From Gemmatimonadota bacterium (GTDB lineage: Bacteria > JAAXHH01): 43,926 nt of DNA. Shown here in pieces: positions 41,475-43,926 of this stretch; within the stretch, counting starts at the first letter, position 1, and each line of letters opens with the position of its first letter. Below the pieces are notes generated by a model. It did no database searches and had not been told where the DNA came from. It saw only the letters and a list, made by a program, of their open reading frames with translations. Location of the stretch: the NCBI GenBank assembly GCA_009835325.1, contig VXWP01000074.1, positions 1 to 43,926 of the forward strand, given 5' to 3'. The translations under genes and the position numbers were made by a program.

Positions 41475-43926
41475 ATGCCCCGATCCAAAGGAACGCTGAC
41501 GCCCGCCATGGCGCAATACGCCCGGATGAAGGATCGGCACAAGGATGCGATTCTCTTCTTCCGCATGGGGGATTTCTACGAGACCTTCGACGACGACGCC
41601 AGGCTGGTCTCCCGCGTCCTGGGCATCACGCTGACCGCCCGCAATTCCGGCACCGGCGGCGCGGAGAAAACGCCGCTGGCCGGCGTGCCCTACCACGCGG
41701 TGGAGAAGTACATCGCCGAACTCGTGGGATCGGGATACAAGGTGGCCGTCTGCGAACAGGTCGAAGACCCGAAGAAGGCCCGCGGCGTGGTCAAGCGGGA
41801 CGTGGTGGAAGTCGTCACGCCGGGGACGACCATGCTGGCGCAGACCCTCGATCCCGGCGAGAACAACTACATGGTCGCCCTCGCCTTCGACGAGGACGCC
41901 CGCGGCCTGGCCTTTCTGGACCTGTCCACGGGCGAGTTCCGGACCGCGGAACTGAGCGAGGACGACCTGCTCAGCGAGTTGAGCCGCCTCGACCCCGCCG
42001 AGGCGATCGTGTCCTACGACCGGGCGGAGCAGGCCGAGGCCCTCCTCAAGCCCCGTTTTCCCGACATCGCGATCAGCCGTCTCGAGGAGTGGGCCTTTGA
42101 CTTCGACCAGGCGCACCAGGCCCTGCTCGATCACTTCGAGGTGCTTACGCTCAAGGGCTTCGGCTGTGACGAAATGAGCGCCGGCGTCTGCGCGGCGGGC
42201 GGCATGCTGGTCTACCTGCGGGAGACCCAGAAGAACCGGCTGGCCCACCTGAAGACGATGGCGCGCCATGACGTCGCCGACGCGATGCTCATGGATTCGG
42301 CGACGCAGCGCAACCTGGAGCTGATCACCTCGCTGCGGGACGGCGGCCGCGAGGGGACGCTCCTTTCCGTAATGGACCGGACCTACACGCCCATGGGCGC
42401 CCGTTTCATGCGCCAGGCCATCACCCGGCCGATGGTCTCCGCCGAAGCCGTCGTGGCCCGCCAGGATGCGGTGGGCGAACTCCACGGTGAACACGGCGCG
42501 CGGGACGAATTCGCCAGCCTGCTCAAGTCCATGGGGGACATGGAACGGCTGGCCGCCCGGGTCGGGTCGGAGCGCGCCAACGCCCGCGACCTGATCGCGC
42601 TGAAGGCCGCCCTGCACGTGATCCCGGTCATCAAGGAAAAGCTCGCGGACCTGGAGGCCGGGTTGTCCGCCGACCTCCGGGACGGACTTCAGGAGCTCAG
42701 GCCCCTGGCGGATAAACTCGAGCGGGCCCTGGTGGACGATCCGCCCCTCTCGCTGACGGAGGGCGGGCTCATCCGCGCAGGGTACAACGAGGAACTCGAC
42801 GACCTGCGGGTGATCAGTTCGGGCGGAAAGCGCTGGATCGCCGAACTGCAGCAGAAGGAGCGCGAACGTACCGGGATCCAGTCCCTCAAGGTGGACTACA
42901 ACCGCGTCTTCGGCTACTACATCGAGGTCACGAAACCGAACCTGCACCGGCTGGAAGGCGAGTACATCCGCAAGCAGACCATGCGCAACGCGGAGCGGTT
43001 CATCACGCCGGAACTGAAGGAGTACGAAGAGAAGATCCTGGGCGCCGAGGAGAAGATCGGCGAACTGGAATACGCGCTTTTCCTCGAACTGCGGGAGGAA
43101 GTGGCCGCGAGCCTGGGCGAGATCCAGGGCAACGCCCGGGCGATCGCACAGCTGGACTTTCTGACCTCACTGGCGGAACTGGCCGTACAGAACGACTACG
43201 TGGCCCCGGAAATCGTGGACGGTCCGGTCCTGGAAATCGACGACGGCCGCCACCCGGTCGTGGAGCAGCTGCTGCAGGGCGAGGCCTTCGTGCCCAACGA
43301 TACCCAGCTCGACACCCGGACGAAACAGATCGCCCTGATTACCGGGCCGAACATGGCCGGCAAGAGCACCTACCTCCGGCAGGTGGGCCTCATCGTCCTC
43401 ATGGCCCAGATCGGTTCCTTCGTCCCGGCGCGCTCCGCGAAGATCGGCATCGTGGACCGGATCTTCACCCGCGTGGGCGCCTCCGACAACCTGGCCCGGG
43501 GCGAGAGCACCTTCCTCGTCGAGATGAACGAGACCGCGAACATCCTCAACAACGCGACGCCGAACAGCCTCGTCCTTCTCGACGAGATCGGCCGGGGCAC
43601 GAGCACCTTCGACGGCCTGAGCATCGCCTGGGCGGTCACGGAATTTCTCCACAACACGCCGGAACGGGCGGCCAAGACCCTCTTCGCCACGCACTATCAC
43701 GAATTGATCGAACTGGCGTCGAGCCTCGACCGCATCGCCAACTACAACGTGGCCATCCGGGAGCAGGAAGACCAGATCGTTTTCCTGCGGAAGGTGATGC
43801 CCGGCGGGAGCGACCGGAGCTACGGGATCCAGGTGGCGCGCATGGCCGGTCTGCCGCGCAGCGTGGTCGAACGGGCCCGGATCATCCTGGCCGACCTGGA
43901 GGGCGAGGATCTGTCTCCGGACCGCG
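41475..43926 (+). CDS. mutS: DNA mismatch repair protein MutS, C-terminally truncated by window edge
   Basis: 817 codons are present; the gene runs off the right edge and probably lacks only the last 50-60 residues. The mismatch-reading Phe34-x-Glu36 lies in 'RMGDFYETF'. Connector, lever and clamp regions follow ('VDYNRVFGYYIEVT'), then the ATPase with Walker A 'TGPNMAGKST' (623-632), Walker B Asp703-Glu704 in 'LLDEIGRGTSTFDGLS', and the 'ATHYHEL' histidine. An in-frame ATG at 41427 would add 16 non-conserved residues; neither start has a clear ribosome site. MutL is not visible. Confidence 0.97.
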   Translation, partial: MPRSKGTLTPAMAQYARMKDRHKDAILFFRMGDFYETFDDDARLVSRVLGITLTARNSGTGGAEKTPLAGVPYHAVEKYIAELVGSGYKVAVCEQVEDPKKARGVVKRDVVEVVTPGTTMLAQTLDPGENNYMVALAFDEDARGLAFLDLSTGEFRTAELSEDDLLSELSRLDPAEAIVSYDRAEQAEALLKPRFPDIAISRLEEWAFDFDQAHQALLDHFEVLTLKGFGCDEMSAGVCAAGGMLVYLRETQKNRLAHLKTMARHDVADAMLMDSATQRNLELITSLRDGGREGTLLSVMDRTYTPMGARFMRQAITRPMVSAEAVVARQDAVGELHGEHGARDEFASLLKSMGDMERLAARVGSERANARDLIALKAALHVIPVIKEKLADLEAGLSADLRDGLQELRPLADKLERALVDDPPLSLTEGGLIRAGYNEELDDLRVISSGGKRWIAELQQKERERTGIQSLKVDYNRVFGYYIEVTKPNLHRLEGEYIRKQTMRNAERFITPELKEYEEKILGAEEKIGELEYALFLELREEVAASLGEIQGNARAIAQLDFLTSLAELAVQNDYVAPEIVDGPVLEIDDGRHPVVEQLLQGEAFVPNDTQLDTRTKQIALITGPNMAGKSTYLRQVGLIVLMAQIGSFVPARSAKIGIVDRIFTRVGASDNLARGESTFLVEMNETANILNNATPNSLVLLDEIGRGTSTFDGLSIAWAVTEFLHNTPERAAKTLFATHYHELIELASSLDRIANYNVAIREQEDQIVFLRKVMPGGSDRSYGIQVARMAGLPRSVVERARIILADLEGEDLSPDR

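Noticed and set aside
1-43926. CRISPR array or biosynthetic gene cluster
   Set aside because: No regularly spaced repeats of CRISPR length, and the oxygenases are not accompanied by synthases, carrier proteins or cyclases.

Overview
This 43.9 kb window is gene-dense, GC-rich bacterial DNA with short intergenic gaps, many 1-4 nt start/stop overlaps and recognisable sigma70-type promoters. A DUF3187 protein, several secreted proteins and a Na+-pumping decarboxylase suggest a Gram-negative-type, probably aquatic or marine bacterium. Three PhyH-type oxygenases, one isopenicillin-N-synthase-type oxygenase, a creatininase-family protein, an M81 (MlrC) protein and a metal-dependent amidohydrolase resemble gene content I associate with uncultured lineages such as Latescibacterota or Poribacteria. 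That placement is inference; there is no rRNA gene to settle it.

Layout. 1-3775 (minus): oadG-oadB-oadA sodium-translocating decarboxylase operon, followed by a truncated DUF3187 gene. 3783-8663 (plus): amidohydrolase, small membrane protein, msrA, M81 protein, PhyH oxygenase 1. 8682-9918 (plus): HU/IHF protein and a secreted TPR protein. 9932-15792 (minus): DUF512 radical-SAM protein, der GTPase, MerR regulator and a secreted M1 peptidase. 15959-18982 (plus): leuC, leuD and a GNAT acetyltransferase. 19138-22019 (plus): PhyH oxygenase 2, creatininase-family protein, unusual P-loop kinase, small coiled-coil membrane protein. 22023-23162 (minus): aminotransferase. 23374-26763 (plus): a CUT1 sugar importer whose binding protein is fused to its first permease. 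26825-29867 (minus): 2Fe-2S ferredoxin, NAD-dependent epimerase and P5C dehydrogenase (pruA). 30160-32016 (plus): an IPNS-like oxygenase tightly coupled to PhyH oxygenase 3. 32017-36780: an AT-richer island with a double-HARE Mrr endonuclease, McrB, McrC and a probable antitoxin remnant. 36829-43926: a beta-propeller glycosidase-like protein, TVP38 and DUF547 proteins, a TlpA-like thioredoxin, an FMN reductase and the first 817 codons of mutS.

How it fits together. Most of the window is chromosomal housekeeping (leuCD, der, mutS, HU, msrA) mixed with catabolic modules for organic substrates (oxygenases, amidohydrolases, sugar import, proline/glutamate semialdehyde oxidation, oxaloacetate or similar decarboxylation coupled to Na+ export). 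The clear accessory segment is the 4.4 kb restriction cassette. All three of its genes look designed to recognise and cut modified DNA (type IV-like), and it differs from its surroundings in base composition. The most noteworthy items are this island, the binding-protein/permease fusion, the PhyH-creatininase-kinase operon, a leaderless pruA promoter and several palindromic or tandem-repeat regulatory candidates.
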